Part shown: piece after piece, positions 18,111 to 26,770 of the stretch
Layout of the letters: every line of letters starts with the position of its first letter
Position numbering within the stretch: the stretch's first letter is position 1
Assembly: GCA_015069695.1 (NCBI GenBank)
Contig: JADCRZ010000018.1
Coordinates: forward strand, 1-64,000
Source of the DNA: Williamsia sp.
GTDB lineage: Bacteria; Bacteroidota; Bacteroidia; Chitinophagales; Chitinophagaceae
Reading direction: 5' to 3'
Length of the DNA stretch: 64,000 nucleotides
Program-made: the position numbers and the translations under genes
Notes under the pieces: model-generated
Databases searched by the model: none
The model's input: the letters and a program-made list of their open reading frames with translations, nothing else
What the model was told of the DNA's origin: nothing

Positions 18111-18491
18111 TTACTTCTTCGGTGCTTTTTTCTTACCGGCAACCGTCTTGCGTTTTCCCTTGCGGGTGCGGCTATTGGTACGGGTGCGCTGTCCACGAAC
18201 GGGAAGTCCTTTGCGGTGACGCAGACCGCGGTAGCAAGCAATATCCAGCAAACGCTTGATATTGAGTTGCACTTCGGAGCGCAGCTGGCCTTCCACTTTA
18301 AATTCATTGGTGATGAGCGTACGAATTGCATTCAATTCATCGTCATTCCATTGATTTACTTTTTTGTTTACATCAATACCTGCGGTATTGAGGATGTATT
18401 TGGCTGTAGAAGGACCAATACCATAGATATAGGTAAGGCCTATCTCTCCTCTTTTGTTCTTTGGTAAATCAACACCGGCTATACGAGCCAT
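18111..18491 (-). CDS. rpsM: 30S ribosomal protein S13
   Basis: A 126-residue head protein that contacts the 50S subunit and P-site tRNA. Signatures are [34 protein letters not shown], the [20 protein letters not shown] segment and a basic tail ending KKKAPKK. It follows rpmJ by about 85 bases. Confidence 0.98.
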   Translation of the reverse strand: MARIAGVDLPKNKRGEIGLTYIYGIGPSTAKYILNTAGIDVNKKVNQWNDDELNAIRTLITNEFKVEGQLRSEVQLNIKRLLDIACYRGLRHRKGLPVRGQRTRTNSRTRKGKRKTVAGKKKAPKK

Positions 18492-18575
18492 ATTTCTAGT
18501 TTAGTTTTATGATATTATCTGCTGTTTTCCGGAAACAACAAAAGGCAAATACTTTACTTGCCTCGCTAGTTTACC

Positions 18576-18692
18576 TTATCCCTGTCTTTGTTTGAAACGG
18601 GGATTCTTTTTGTTGATGACATACAATTTGCCCTTCCTTCTCACGATCTTGCACTCCTGGCTTCTTTTCTTGATCGATGCACGTACTCTCAT
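18576..18692 (-). CDS. rpmJ: 50S ribosomal protein L36
   Basis: A 38-residue protein that starts [20 protein letters not shown] and ends [12 protein letters not shown], read from the minus strand at ATG 18692 to TAA 18576. It is the zinc-ribbon-type L36, but of the usual C-x2-C-x12-C-x4-H ligands only one cysteine (QECKIV) remains, so this is the zinc-free (C-) form. Its position between infA and rpsM is canonical. Confidence 0.95.
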   Translation of the reverse strand: MRVRASIKKRSQECKIVRRKGKLYVINKKNPRFKQRQG

Positions 18693-18775
18693 ATCCGATG
18701 TTTTTGCAGAGCTTACACTCTGTGTTTGTTTAGATTTATCTTTTTTACCCGCCCCGCCTGTTTACCAAAACAAGC

Positions 18776-18994
18776 TTATTTATAGCGGAAAATAATTCTT
18801 CCTCTTGTCAAATCGTACGGACTCATCTCTACCCCGACCTTATCGCCAGGCAGGATCCTGATGTAGTGCATTCTCATTTTTCCGGAGATGGTAGCCAAGA
18901 TCTCATGGCCATTTTCTAACTTCACTCTGAACATCGCGTTGGACAGGGCTTCTATAATTGTACCATCTTGTTTAATGAGTGCTTGCTTCGCCAT
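18776..18994 (-). CDS. infA: Translation initiation factor IF-1
   Basis: A 72-residue OB-fold protein that binds the 30S A site during initiation: [40 protein letters not shown], ending GRIIFRYK. It is the first gene of this alpha operon; secY and map, which commonly precede it, are absent upstream. A consensus -7 box lies 17 bases upstream of its start. Confidence 0.97.
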   Translation of the reverse strand: MAKQALIKQDGTIIEALSNAMFRVKLENGHEILATISGKMRMHYIRILPGDKVGVEMSPYDLTRGRIIFRYK

Positions 18995-19010
18995 ACTGTT
19001 TTTGGGAGCG

Positions 19011-19018
19011 CAAAGATA
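19011..19018 (-). promoter_or_regulatory. -7 promoter box of the infA operon
   Basis: The minus strand reads TATCTTTG, an exact TAnnTTTG match, in a long AT-rich region directly upstream of infA. The -33 TTG is not obvious. Confidence 0.5.
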
Positions 19019-19116
19019 ACAAAACCTGCCGAATTAACAGAAAAAAATAATTTTCATTTTTGTGAAAACGCTTTCTGCTTCCGGCAGCCCTTGAAAATAG
19101 AGCGGAATGGGACAAA

Positions 19117-19515
19117 CTAGTTGCGGGCGAGCGTAACTTTTGTCATCTGAAGATAATGGTTCTGAAGCTCGTGCACAGGGATAGCCTGGTTCAGGTGCCG
19201 GCGGTCTTCCCGGTACCAGATATCCATTTTTGAGAAATTGCCCTTCTCGGGTAAGAATATCCTGAAAGGTCCCTTTACATACTTGACGGACCCGTCTCCG
19301 TTTTCCTGTTTTTCAAAATTGAGCTTGTTCAACTGTTCTTCATCCAGCGTGATGGGATAAAGTTCTTCCGGACCAAACCAGAACTCCTGTACCCTTGTTT
19401 GTACAAGGGCCTTTTTTTCTTCTGTATTGAGCTTGTTTACAACACCTTCCCATTTGTCCCCTTCGAAATCCGCCAGAACAAAATCACCTACTTTCAGATC
19501 CTGGAATTTTATCAT
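19117..19515 (-). CDS. Conserved hypothetical protein
   Basis: A 132-residue cytosolic protein with no signal peptide. The N-terminus (IKFQDLKVGDFVLADFEGDK, WEGVVNKL) has the look of an SH3- or Tudor-like small beta-barrel, followed by a beta-rich half that ends in a helix (IPVHELQNHYLQMTKVTL). I recognise no named family. It lies upstream of infA on the same strand with about 120 bases between, and is divergent from the phosphoesterase gene. Confidence 0.7.
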   Translation of the reverse strand: MIKFQDLKVGDFVLADFEGDKWEGVVNKLNTEEKKALVQTRVQEFWFGPEELYPITLDEEQLNKLNFEKQENGDGSVKYVKGPFRIFLPEKGNFSKMDIWYREDRRHLNQAIPVHELQNHYLQMTKVTLARN

Positions 19516-19671
19516 AGAACAGTCAATTTATATTTTTCGAATGTACGAAATGGAATAAAAATTCCAAATAAAAAGCCCATTTTATCAGAAGGTTCCCTCC
19601 TGCCACCTATCTTTCCGGGAATCCGCTACCAACCCGGCAGGGAATGTAACTTGCACCTTTTAATCGAAAAA

Positions 19672-20166
19672 GTGAAACGGATCGGTTTATTATCAGACAC
19701 GCACCATTTTCTTGACGAGCAGGTGTTTACCTATTTCGAACACTGTGATGAAATATGGCATGCAGGCGACTTTGGCACCATCGAGATCGCCGACAGGCTG
19801 CAGGCATTTCGTCCCCTCACAGGTGTATATGGCAATATAGATGGCAGGGACATCCGCACTGTTTACCCCGAACAAAAAAAATGGCGCTGTGAGGAGGTGG
19901 ATGTTTTTATGATCCACATCGGCGGCTATCCGGGCAGGTACGCACCCGGTATAAAAAAACAACTGACCGAACACCCTACCCGGTTGTTTATCAGCGGGCA
20001 CTCACACATACCGCGCGTACAGGCCGATCCGCAGCTGGGTTGTTTGCACATGAACCCGGGTGCAGCCGGCAAACAAGGCTGGCATAAGGTAAGGACCATC
20101 CTGCGTTTTGCCATAGTCGGAAAACAAATAAAAGATTGTGAGCTGATTGAACTGGGAAGCAGGTAA
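19672..20166 (+). CDS. YfcE/MJ0936-type metallophosphoesterase
   Basis: A 164-residue calcineurin-like phosphoesterase. Metal ligands are visible in IGLLSDTHHF (D-x-H), HAGDFG (GD), VYGNIDGRD (GNxD), MIHIGGY (H) and ISGHSHIPR (GHSH). The GTG at 19672 (VKRIGLLSDTH) is the likely start because the family begins directly at this strand; the open frame upstream to 19399 has no similarity to anything. Close relatives are phosphodiesterases with broad substrates. Confidence 0.85.
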   Translation: MKRIGLLSDTHHFLDEQVFTYFEHCDEIWHAGDFGTIEIADRLQAFRPLTGVYGNIDGRDIRTVYPEQKKWRCEEVDVFMIHIGGYPGRYAPGIKKQLTEHPTRLFISGHSHIPRVQADPQLGCLHMNPGAAGKQGWHKVRTILRFAIVGKQIKDCELIELGSR

Positions 20167-20259
20167 AGACCTGGAAAACACATTCAGAACTATCTGCCGG
20201 CAGCCTGCCCTGGCCTGGTTTTTAAGAGAACATTATCGACTGCCCTTTCTAAAATGGAG

Positions 20260-20267
20260 TAGTTTTG
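20260..20267 (+). promoter_or_regulatory. -7 promoter box of the TPR lipoprotein gene
   Basis: TAGTTTTG, an exact TAnnTTTG match, ends four bases before the ATG at 20272, which implies a near-leaderless transcript if it is used. Confidence 0.3.
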
Positions 20268-20271
20268 ACGC

Positions 20272-21276
20272 ATGCGCATTTTTTTGCAGAAGCTTGCCGG
20301 ATTGCTGCTGACTCTTTGGCTTTGCAGCTGCCATTCACCTGAGAACAACAGGGCCTCCCGCTCAGCCGTGTTGCACAGCCAGTCTTTTGCACAGCTGACC
20401 GACAGCATCAGCCGGTTCCCCCACGAAGCCCGCTTGTATCTTGACCGGGCTACCCTGCTTACCCAGCAAAACTTTCACGAAATCGCTACAGCCGATTACC
20501 AGCACGCCTGGAAGCTCCGGCCCGATGAAGCCACAGCCCTGGCTTATACCTCCAACCTGTTCCTGACCGGCCAGGAAGAAGCTGCCATCAAACTGCTGCA
20601 CCAGTGCACCCAATCATTTCCGGCCAATCCGGAATTCGCCCGCCGCCTGAGTGAAGCCTATGTTCAAAAAGGGGAGATTCAAAAAGCACTGACCCAGTAC
20701 ACGCTGCTGCTGCAGAACGACTCAGCCAATTTTGATGCCTGGTACCAGAAAGGCTTGTTGCAGGCCCAGCGCAAAGACACTGCTGGCGCGATCTCTTCCT
20801 TTGAAAGGGCTTATCAGCTGCAACCGCTCCAGCTGTATGGCATTTCACTGGCCGATCTATACGCCGAAACTGGGAACCCGCTTGCTTTGCAGCTATGTGA
20901 TAGCCTGATCGGTGTCGACTCCCTGCAAAGAACAACCGATGCCCTGTTTATCAAAGGTGTTTACTTTAGCAATACGCATCAGTACGAGCAGGCACTCCAC
21001 CAGTACGAATCCTGTATCCGCAGAGACTGGAAATTTGTAGAGGCCTACATAGAAAAAGGCATTATCCTGTTCAACCAGCAAAACATCGATGAGGCCCTCA
21101 ATACATTTGCTGTTGCTGCCAAGATAGCTGTTACGTATGCACCTGCTTATTACTGGATGGGACGTTGTTATGAAAAGATCGGCAAAACAGATGATGCCCA
21201 GGAAAGCTATGAACGCGCGATCACGCTGAACAGGGACTATCCGGAAGCAGAAGAAGCACTCAGAAAACTAAAGTAG
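20272..21276 (+). CDS. Tetratricopeptide-repeat lipoprotein
   Basis: A 334-residue protein with a lipoprotein signal (LLLTLWLCSC, Cys20). About seven TPR units cover residues 45-334, for example PEFARRLSEAYVQKGEIQKA, FDAWYQKGLLQAQRKDTAGA and APAYYWMGRCYEKIGKTDDA. It is likely a periplasmic-face, membrane-anchored scaffold. It stands alone between the phosphoesterase and rpe genes, so its partners are unknown. Confidence 0.85.
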   Translation: MRIFLQKLAGLLLTLWLCSCHSPENNRASRSAVLHSQSFAQLTDSISRFPHEARLYLDRATLLTQQNFHEIATADYQHAWKLRPDEATALAYTSNLFLTGQEEAAIKLLHQCTQSFPANPEFARRLSEAYVQKGEIQKALTQYTLLLQNDSANFDAWYQKGLLQAQRKDTAGAISSFERAYQLQPLQLYGISLADLYAETGNPLALQLCDSLIGVDSLQRTTDALFIKGVYFSNTHQYEQALHQYESCIRRDWKFVEAYIEKGIILFNQQNIDEALNTFAVAAKIAVTYAPAYYWMGRCYEKIGKTDDAQESYERAITLNRDYPEAEEALRKLK

Positions 21277-21406
21277 ATCAGCCTGCTCATTCATCCTTAT
21301 ATACAGCATTCTTTCCTAAAATCCGTTTTGTAAACTGCTGACAGCTAAAACCAGGCAGCCAAGCTTTTTATACAAGTTCCCAGTATCTTTACACCAAACA
21401 CTATCT

Positions 21407-22078
21407 ATGCCTCTTGTGGCTCCTTCGCTGCTGGCGTCTAATTTTCTGCGGTTGCAGGAAGAATGCACTATGCTCAACGAAAGTGAGGCTGACTGGTTTC
21501 ACCTAGACGTGATGGATGGCAGGTTTGTTCCCAATATCAGCTACGGACTGCCGGTCATCGAGCAGCTCCGTCCTACCACCCGGAAGCTTTTTGACGTACA
21601 CCTGATGATAGAAGAACCGGAACGTTACGCAGAGGCATTCAAAAAGGCAGGTGCCGATAGTTTAACCATCCACTACGAGGCCTGCAGGCATCTCCACCGG
21701 AATATCCAGCAAATTAAAGAACTGGGCATGCTGGCCGGCGTAGCCCTCAACCCGCATACACCTGTAGCTTTGCTGAACGATATCATAGCCGATATAGACA
21801 TGGTGCTGATCATGAGTGTGAACCCGGGGTTTGGCGGGCAAAAATTCATCCCGCATTCACTGAACAAAATCAGGACGCTGCGGGGCAGGATCGAAGAGAG
21901 GGGACTTTCTGTGCGCATTGAAGTAGACGGCGGGATCACGGTTGAAAACGCCGCTGCTATCGTGGAAGCAGGCGCCGATGTGCTGGTGGCAGGCAGCACG
22001 GTATTTAAATCTCCTGATCCGAAAGAAACCATCCGGCAGTTAAAACACATCCCGGGACTGCGTACATATACAGTGTAG
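21407..22078 (+). CDS. rpe: Ribulose-phosphate 3-epimerase
   Basis: A 223-residue TIM-barrel enzyme of the pentose phosphate pathway that interconverts ribulose 5-phosphate and xylulose 5-phosphate. Signatures are LVAPSLLASNFLRLQEE, the catalytic and metal residues in HLDVMDGRFVPN, HLMIEEPERY, MSVNPGFGGQKFIP and the second Asp in EVDGGIT. Full length. It has no operon partner in tight spacing. Confidence 0.96.
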   Translation: MPLVAPSLLASNFLRLQEECTMLNESEADWFHLDVMDGRFVPNISYGLPVIEQLRPTTRKLFDVHLMIEEPERYAEAFKKAGADSLTIHYEACRHLHRNIQQIKELGMLAGVALNPHTPVALLNDIIADIDMVLIMSVNPGFGGQKFIPHSLNKIRTLRGRIEERGLSVRIEVDGGITVENAAAIVEAGADVLVAGSTVFKSPDPKETIRQLKHIPGLRTYTV

Positions 22079-22139
22079 CGGAACCGGATCTGTCTTGCAC
22101 GCCACGCCAATTCCCCCTTGTCAATCAATCAAAGTCAAT

Positions 22140-23609
22140 ATGAAAACCCTTGGCTTCCTACTGCTTATTGTTTTTTCCACACCCATCCTGGCCCAACAGC
22201 TTCAACCCGGCTTCGACAAAGGGGAAGAAACAGAGATGCTGCGCATTGCCAATCAGACAGCTTTGGAGCAGGAAAACTGGAGCACAGCCCTCGTGCCCGC
22301 CCCTGCCCGTTTTCACATGGTGTACCGCTCACCGGTGATGGGCCTGGGCAACCGCTGGGACCTGTGGAGTGATGCCGGACAGGTGGCCGTGATCAGCATC
22401 CGGGGCACTACGCTGGAGGCAGTGAGCTGGCTGGTTAATTTTTACCAGGCCATGGTTCCGGCAAAGGGACAACTTCGTTTGTCCGGTACCGAAGTTTTTC
22501 CTTACGAACTTTCATCCAATCCCAAAGCAGCAGTTCACACCGGCTTCCTGATCGCGATGGCATTTCTATCGAAGGACATTCTTACCAAGATCGATTCCTG
22601 TTACAAAGCAGGTGTGCGGGATTTTATTGTTACCGGCCACAGCCAGGGCGGGGCGATCTCTTACCTGCTTACCTCTTATTTGCACAACCAGCAGCGGCAG
22701 GGCCGGCTTTCTTCCGGCATCCGTTTTAAAACCTATTGCGGTGCCTCGCCCAAAACCGGCAATCTTTTTTATGCGTACGACTATGAAGCCATGACCCAGA
22801 ACGGCTGGGCTTTTAATGTAGTCAATTCAGCCGACTGGGTTCCGGAAGCCGGTATCTCTATCCAGACCTTCAACGATTTTAATACGACCAATCCCTTTGT
22901 AAACGCCAGGAAACTGATCAAAAAGCAAAAATTTCCCAATAACCTGGTAGGCCGTTATGTATACAACCGATTGGATAAAATTACGCTGCGGGCACAACGG
23001 CGCTTTCGCAGAAACATGGGCAACTTGACATCGCGTTTTGTAAAAAGTTATTTAAAGGGGTTCGAGCCTCCCCAGTATGCCAACACCAGCAATTACGTGC
23101 GTGCCGGAACCACCATTGTGCTGATGGCTGATGAGGCGTATTACAAATCGTATCCTGATGACCCTGCAAAGATTTTTATCCATCATTTTCCCGCGCCCTA
23201 TCTTTACCTGTTGGACAAGCTCCAATTAAACGGGACTTCCAATCAACCCATGCCACCAGCTCCATCGTTAAGCGGCGCCTGGGAACTCAACTATATTTCC
23301 GGCCGCAGGATTGCATTTGAAGGACTTTATCCCAACAAAAAGCCGTTTGTTCAATTCGACCAGGATGCGGGCCGGGTAAGTGGCAACACCAGCTGCAACA
23401 GCTTTGCAGGCCCTTTTAAAATAAATGGATCTTCCATCAGTTTTGCGGAACCATTGGCAACCACCCGCATGGCCTGTCCCGGCGAAGGAGAGCAGGCATT
23501 TCTGGACATGCTGAAAAAAGTCAATGGCTATGCGATAACAGATGGCAAGGTGCTGACTTTTCTGATCGGTGATGTGGCGGTCATGCGTTTTGCAAAAAAG
23601 GAGCTGTAA
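22140..23609 (+). CDS. Exported lipase fused to a META domain
   Basis: A 489-residue protein with a signal peptide (about 1-19). Residues 40-300 form a class 3 lipase-like alpha/beta hydrolase with the nucleophile elbow TGHSQGG (Ser168) and a preceding strand VAVISIRGT. Residues about 385-489 form a META/HslJ-like domain (SGAWELNYISG, GRVSGNTSCNSFAGPF, TRMACPGEGEQAFLDML). The ATG at 22140 is chosen because the signal peptide starts there. META domains are envelope-stress and heat-shock related (HslJ); joining one to a lipase is unusual. The lipid substrate is unknown. Confidence 0.85.
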   Translation: MKTLGFLLLIVFSTPILAQQLQPGFDKGEETEMLRIANQTALEQENWSTALVPAPARFHMVYRSPVMGLGNRWDLWSDAGQVAVISIRGTTLEAVSWLVNFYQAMVPAKGQLRLSGTEVFPYELSSNPKAAVHTGFLIAMAFLSKDILTKIDSCYKAGVRDFIVTGHSQGGAISYLLTSYLHNQQRQGRLSSGIRFKTYCGASPKTGNLFYAYDYEAMTQNGWAFNVVNSADWVPEAGISIQTFNDFNTTNPFVNARKLIKKQKFPNNLVGRYVYNRLDKITLRAQRRFRRNMGNLTSRFVKSYLKGFEPPQYANTSNYVRAGTTIVLMADEAYYKSYPDDPAKIFIHHFPAPYLYLLDKLQLNGTSNQPMPPAPSLSGAWELNYISGRRIAFEGLYPNKKPFVQFDQDAGRVSGNTSCNSFAGPFKINGSSISFAEPLATTRMACPGEGEQAFLDMLKKVNGYAITDGKVLTFLIGDVAVMRFAKKEL

Positions 23610-23836
23610 GCTTTACGCCTGCTTTCATGATCCTGAACTGTTGCAGCCTGCAGCTGCAGAAGGATGAGAAGAATATTCCCCGGTTTTCAATCGCGCTGGC
23701 TCTTTGAAACCAAAAGATTGTTAAGAATACTGGCAGGATCCAAGAAAGTATGCTTTTTGATACACTTCCCGGTATCATCTTGTCAGCACGCATCCTGACG
23801 GATATAAATCAATTATTAAACAACCTCAGTAAAACT

Positions 23837-24175
23837 ATGAAACAGATTCTCGCAACGCTGGTATTCTCAACGATTTGCCTGATCTCATTTTCCCAGGACA
23901 AAACAGACACTAAAGTTCAGAAAGCAAAGACCAATGTAAAGAACACAGCCGATGATATAAAAGACAAGGCTGAAAAACATACTGATACCCTTGCGCAGGC
24001 CATTGACCGTACAGGCCATAAAGCAAAGAAGGCAGTAAAAAAAGCAGGCAATGAAGTAGCCAGCACAGCAAAAAAAGCTGGCCAGGAAACAAAAAGCGCT
24101 GCAAAAAATGCAGATAAGAAAACCGACTCTTTGGTAAAGAAGGTGATTCCGGGCGCGCACAAAGTAGACAATTGA
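23837..24175 (+). CDS. Small exported Lys/Ala-rich amphipathic-helix protein
   Basis: A 112-residue protein with a signal peptide (about 1-20, ISFSQ). The mature part is a low-complexity, highly charged helix built on K-x2-A-x3-K repeats such as AGNEVASTAKKAGQETKSAA. This pattern resembles LEA-like or apolipoprotein-like helices that bind membranes or protect against desiccation. The ATG at 23837 is used because it begins the signal peptide. A terminator follows. The function is unassigned. Confidence 0.7.
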   Translation: MKQILATLVFSTICLISFSQDKTDTKVQKAKTNVKNTADDIKDKAEKHTDTLAQAIDRTGHKAKKAVKKAGNEVASTAKKAGQETKSAAKNADKKTDSLVKKVIPGAHKVDN

Positions 24176-24191
24176 TTGCTGGAACAGGCTG

Positions 24192-24248
24192 TTCCATAAA
24201 AAAAGGATTCCGGGTGTTATAAACAATCCGGAATCCTTTTTTATGGAA
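24192..24248. terminator. Bidirectional terminator
   Basis: TTCCATAA, an A run and GGATTCCGG on the left pair with CCGGAATCC, a T run and ATGGAA on the right. It separates the convergent genes ending at 24175 and 24253. Its core AAAGGATTCCGG is also the inner part of the long inverted repeat at 51400-51586. Confidence 0.9.
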
Positions 24249-24252
24249 GCAG

Positions 24253-24777
24253 TCACAGCTCAGCCACAACTGCTGTAATGGCCGGGTCTTTTCTGTAGTG
24301 GTAAGTTGTGCTCTTTGAGCCTATCTGCAAGGAAGTCAGCTTCTGTCCCTGCAAATGACCTTCTGCCGTATAAACCAGGTTCAGCGGACTGCTGCCGTTC
24401 TTTTTTTCCAGTTGCAGCAATTCTTTTACAGGAATGGTCATGGCCGTATTGGCACCATCTGCGTCGGTAAACTTCCATTCTTTTACGATTCCTCCATTTG
24501 CATCCTTGATCAGGATCCGGCGCCCTTTGGCAATCTTGTTTGGTGCATTGCACTGGGAATAATAAATCACCAGGCGGTCGTTGATATTGCTTTTGTCCAG
24601 CTGCAGGCTTTCCAGGCTGAGCGGCTTGTCCACTGTTTGTTTTACAAGAAGCCTGTTGTTCAGATAAATTTCATAGCTGTCGAGTCCGGCTGTTGCAGAC
24701 TGGGTAAATGCCAGAAAAAACAAGGTGAAAAAAGCAGCCAGCGGAGCAAAGCGTTTTGTGAAGGGGGTGTGTTGCAT
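24253..24777 (-). CDS. Exported hypothetical protein
   Basis: A 174-residue protein with a signal peptide (about 1-30, QSATAG) and a beta-rich body that starts LDSYEIYLNNRLLVKQTVDK and contains LVIYYSQCNAPNKIAKGRRI. I have seen this type repeatedly in Bacteroidota without an assigned function. The ATG at 24777 (MQHTPF) is preferred over 24810 because it places the signal peptide at the N-terminus. It is monocistronic and closed by a shared terminator. Confidence 0.7.
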   Translation of the reverse strand: MQHTPFTKRFAPLAAFFTLFFLAFTQSATAGLDSYEIYLNNRLLVKQTVDKPLSLESLQLDKSNINDRLVIYYSQCNAPNKIAKGRRILIKDANGGIVKEWKFTDADGANTAMTIPVKELLQLEKKNGSSPLNLVYTAEGHLQGQKLTSLQIGSKSTTYHYRKDPAITAVVAEL

Positions 24778-25011
24778 AAAATATTTTTTTTGTGAATAAT
24801 TGTAGCACAAAGCAACTCATTGCGCCTCTGCTCTCCTATCTTCTTTGATTAACGGGCTGAAATCCTTGACTATCAGCAAAAAAAATCTCTACAGTGTTCA
24901 GCTTCCGGGTCTGCATGCTTTCTCTGTTGCACTGCTTTGCGTTTCATCAGGCAAAGGCATCCATTCACATAAACCATTTCCGGATCTGGCCTGTGAGCGA
25001 TATATTTAAGG

Positions 25012-26034
25012 ATGAAATTCTTCTGGAAATACAAGCTTGATCATGTTATTTTCTGGAGTATAACCATTGCTTACTATGCTTATATCAAGAGCTCACTCCT
25101 GTTGAAAGCAGGTTTTCACCAGTACCTGCTCGATGTGCTGGTGCGCAATTTTATGCTGGCCTGTATCTGTTATTTCAACATCTACATTTTGTTTCCCCGG
25201 TATTTCAAAAGGGGACGCTATGCCTGGTATGTAAGCGCGCTGCTGGCCTGTCTTCTTCTTTACACCTTTGTCAAAAACGGGCACGACAGGTGGGTGCTCG
25301 GAGGACTGGCAGGCAGTGCTGCCAGCCAGAATTTATTCTCCAATTCCTATTTCAATTTTTCCAATGCGCTGTTCTACCTGGCTTTTTTGCTGGCCCTGGA
25401 ATTAAGCAAGAAATGGTACCAGCAGCAACAGCTGCTTCAGCAGATGCAGGTTGAAAAGCTGCAGACCGAGCTGCGGTATCTGAAAGCGCAAATGAATCCG
25501 CATTTCTTGTTTAATTCCATCAACACGATTTATTTCCAGATCGACCGGAAAAACAGGGAAGCCCGTGAATCGGTAGAAAAATTTTCTGAATTGCTCCGCT
25601 ATCAATTGTATGAATGCAATGAAGACAGGATACCGATCGAAAAAGAAATTGAATATTTAAGGAGCTATGTTGACCTGCAGCGCCTGCGCAAGCATGCAAA
25701 CTATTGCATCCGGTTTCATGCAGGTGATGAAGTACAGCAGTTTTGTATTGCTCCGCTGTTGCTGATCTCTTTTGTAGAAAATGCATTTAAACACGTATCC
25801 ACTTACACGGACCGGATCAATACAATCCAAGTATTGCTTGAACGGCAAAACGGCGACTTTATGTTCCGGGTTGCCAATTCAAAAGACAACGACCGCCTTC
25901 CGCCCAACGACAAGGGCATCGGATTGAAAAACGTGCGGCGAAGACTGGAATTGTTGTATGCGAACAAGTACGATCTGGTTGTAAAAAATGAAGAAACTCT
26001 TTTCTCTGTTCAACTAAAACTCCGGCTGCCATGA
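25012..26034 (+). CDS. LytS-type sensor histidine kinase
   Basis: A 340-residue inner-membrane kinase. Four hydrophobic segments (about 13-30, 38-62, 70-88, 118-135) precede a short coiled coil. The His_kinase domain has the phospho-acceptor in QMNPHFLFNSINTI and the ATP-binding N-box VENAFKHV and G-box KGIGLKNVRRRLELLY. There is no extracellular sensor domain beyond the membrane segments. The stop overlaps the start of the LytTR regulator by four bases, so the pair is translationally coupled. Confidence 0.93.
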   Translation: MKFFWKYKLDHVIFWSITIAYYAYIKSSLLLKAGFHQYLLDVLVRNFMLACICYFNIYILFPRYFKRGRYAWYVSALLACLLLYTFVKNGHDRWVLGGLAGSAASQNLFSNSYFNFSNALFYLAFLLALELSKKWYQQQQLLQQMQVEKLQTELRYLKAQMNPHFLFNSINTIYFQIDRKNREARESVEKFSELLRYQLYECNEDRIPIEKEIEYLRSYVDLQRLRKHANYCIRFHAGDEVQQFCIAPLLLISFVENAFKHVSTYTDRINTIQVLLERQNGDFMFRVANSKDNDRLPPNDKGIGLKNVRRRLELLYANKYDLVVKNEETLFSVQLKLRLP

Positions 26035-26750
26035 AAATACCCTGCCTGATCATCGACGATGAACCATTCGCCCAAAAAGGAATGGAAGAGTATGTACGCG
26101 AAACAGATTTCCTGGAGCTGGTAGCCACCTGCGACAGTGCCGTAAAAGCTTATTCTATCCTGCACAAGGAAGCGGTTCAGCTGATTCTGCTCGATATAGA
26201 TATGCCCAAGCTTTCCGGCATCGAGTTTTTGCGATCGCTCAAAAATCCCCCGGCGGCCATCTTTATCACTGCCTATTCCCAATACGCCCTGGAGAGCTAT
26301 GAGCTGGACATCATCGATTACCTGGTGAAGCCTGTTTCCTTTCAGCGGTTCTGCAAAGCCGTGGGCAAAGCAAGAGATTTTCTGTCCAAAAAAGAAGGTG
26401 ATCCATGGGTAGTAAAAGAAGAGAATTATTTCTTTTTAAAGGTAAACAGCAAGTTTGAAAAGATCGCTTATGAAGAAGTGTTGTTTGTGGAAGCCCTGCA
26501 AAACTATGTCTCCGTCCATCTCCGCCATAAAAAACTGATCAGTTACTTAACCCTTTCAAGCCTTGAAAAGCAGCTTCCGCCGGAACATTTTATGCGGGTG
26601 CACAAGTCTTACCTGGTAGCTCTGAACAAGATAGACACACTGGAAGGCAATGTGATTGCTATTGGGGGACAGCAGATTCCGGTGAGCCGGAGTACCAAGG
26701 AGCAATTGATGCACCGGGTAGTGGCTTCCAAGCTCGTAAAGCGGCAATAG
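26031..26750 (+). CDS. LytTR-family response regulator
   Basis: A 239-residue regulator. The receiver domain (1-120) has the acidic pair in LIIDDEP, phospho-acceptor Asp in LLDIDMPKLSG and Lys in DYLVKPV. A LytTR DNA-binding domain follows (about 135-235; EKIAYEEVLFVEALQNYVSV, MRVHKSYLVALNKID). It is the partner of the upstream LytS kinase. The targets are unknown; LytTR sites are usually a pair of short direct repeats. Confidence 0.93.
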   Translation: MKIPCLIIDDEPFAQKGMEEYVRETDFLELVATCDSAVKAYSILHKEAVQLILLDIDMPKLSGIEFLRSLKNPPAAIFITAYSQYALESYELDIIDYLVKPVSFQRFCKAVGKARDFLSKKEGDPWVVKEENYFFLKVNSKFEKIAYEEVLFVEALQNYVSVHLRHKKLISYLTLSSLEKQLPPEHFMRVHKSYLVALNKIDTLEGNVIAIGGQQIPVSRSTKEQLMHRVVASKLVKRQ

Positions 26751-26770
26751 GGTAAAAGCACAAACCAGCC

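Noticed and set aside
19399-19671. N-terminal extension of the metallophosphoesterase frame
   Set aside because: It overlaps the minus-strand hypothetical gene and lacks family similarity; the GTG at 19672 places the conserved first strand at the N-terminus.
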